DNA from: a bacterium
Lineage (GTDB): Bacteria > Patescibacteriota > Microgenomatia > Levybacterales > UBA12049
NCBI GenBank assembly: GCA_021784535.1
Contig: JAJYHW010000023.1
Span: forward strand, 1 to 6,070
Reading direction: 5' to 3'
Length of the DNA stretch: 6,070 bases
A model generated the notes under the pieces. That model had not been told where the DNA came from. It saw only the letters and a program-made list of their open reading frames with translations, and ran no database searches. Of the stretch, positions 5,669-6,070 are shown one piece after another (position 1 is the first letter of the stretch; each line of letters starts with the position of its first letter). Position numbers and translations under genes: made by a program.

Positions 5669-6070
5669 TTATATAAATTTTTTAATACTTTTTGCCGGAT
5701 TACCGACAACAATAGTATTTGCAGCAACTGATTTTGTCACAACTGCTCCTGCTCCGATAATAGCATTATCACCGATAGTAACACCTTTGAGGATAATCGC
5801 ATGAGCTCCAATCCAGACATATTTCCCGATATGGATAGGTTTTCCTGAATATCCTTTCTCAGAAGTAATCAAATAACGGGATTTCTTCAATGGAAGCGCG
5901 TGATCACTGTCAATTATATATACGTTTGCCGCAATTAACGTCCCTTTTTCAATTGTTATATTATAAAGAGAAAATATATTGGCATTATCATCTATTGCTA
6001 CATCCTCATCAATAAAGATATGTCCGTTAATCAGCGCTTTGAGACGTACTCCGGAACCTAAAACAGCACG
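5669..6070 (-). CDS. Left-handed beta-helix (hexapeptide repeat) O-acetyltransferase, N-terminal part outside the window
   Basis: This enzyme should move an acetyl group from acetyl-CoA to a sugar hydroxyl in the cytoplasm; relatives include the maltose/galactoside and colanic-acid acetyltransferases and those of O-antigen and capsule loci. The frame is open from the window edge to the stop at 5669, giving 133 residues. Hexapeptide-repeat sequence runs through most of it. The likely catalytic His is His57 (in-window count) in DSDHALP. The C-terminal signature is clear: KYVWIG (83-88), ILKGVTIG (93-100), IIGAGAVVTK (104-113) and VVGNPAK (121-127), where acetyl-CoA binds. A TTG at 5890 could be taken as a start, but it would discard the catalytic His and half the helix, so the true start lies beyond 6070. 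The setting next to GT-C genes fits decoration of an envelope glycan; the acceptor is unknown. Confidence 0.92.
   Translation of the reverse strand, partial: RAVLGSGVRLKALINGHIFIDEDVAIDDNANIFSLYNITIEKGTLIAANVYIIDSDHALPLKKSRYLITSEKGYSGKPIHIGKYVWIGAHAIILKGVTIGDNAIIGAGAVVTKSVAANTIVVGNPAKSIKKFI

Noticed and set aside
5669..5890. A 73-residue protein starting at a TTG at 5890
   Set aside because: The frame stays open to the window edge with clear hexapeptide-repeat sequence and the catalytic His upstream, so this is an internal codon of a longer gene.
1..6070. CRISPR array, tRNA or rRNA genes, insertion sequences, attachment sites, defence genes
   Set aside because: No spaced direct repeats, cloverleaf-like segments, transposase motifs or terminal inverted repeats were seen on either strand; the only tandem repeat is the coding one at 682..753.

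Overview
The window is a fragment of an AT-rich bacterial genome with every recognisable gene on the minus strand. Reading in the direction of transcription, from high to low coordinates, it holds a hexapeptide-repeat acetyltransferase (5' part outside the window), two large polytopic membrane proteins of GT-C glycosyltransferase type, a membrane-anchored TIM-barrel glycoside hydrolase-like protein, a secreted protein with a C-terminal LAxTG sortase signal, and a sortase (last few residues outside the window).

The cell type is monoderm-like, since it has a sortase and a sortase-sorted surface protein with a Thr-Pro stalk. LAxTG-type signals, 'TPTPTP' linkers, weak or absent Shine-Dalgarno sites and orphan GT-C proteins together resemble Candidate Phyla Radiation bacteria of the Microgenomates type. 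This is inferred from style; no taxonomic marker gene is present. TGA is used as a stop (end of the gene at 4004..5593) and no reading frame needs recoding, so the code looks standard.

Region by region: 5669..6070 is the 3' part of the acetyltransferase. The 75-base gap 5594..5668 carries a good sigma70-type promoter. It reads into the gene pair 5593->4004 and 4007->2379, which overlap by ATGA and are therefore probably translationally coupled. After 42 bases comes the glycoside hydrolase-like gene (2336->1335), read from the same transcript or from a weak promoter of its own. The 155-base AT-rich gap 1180..1334 holds the best promoter in the window (TTGACA, 17 bases, TAAAAT with an extended -10 TG). 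It drives a two-gene unit, the LAxTG protein (1179->556) and its sortase (535->edge), separated by 20 bases.

Taken together this is a cell-surface locus. The acetyltransferase and the GT-C proteins plausibly build or decorate an envelope glycan or glycoprotein, the anchored hydrolase may trim or remodel a glycan outside the membrane, and the sortase fixes the stalked cysteine-containing protein to the surface. The substrates of all these enzymes are unknown. The clearest functional link is the substrate-sortase pair; the most novel item is the unrecognised ectodomain of the LAxTG protein.
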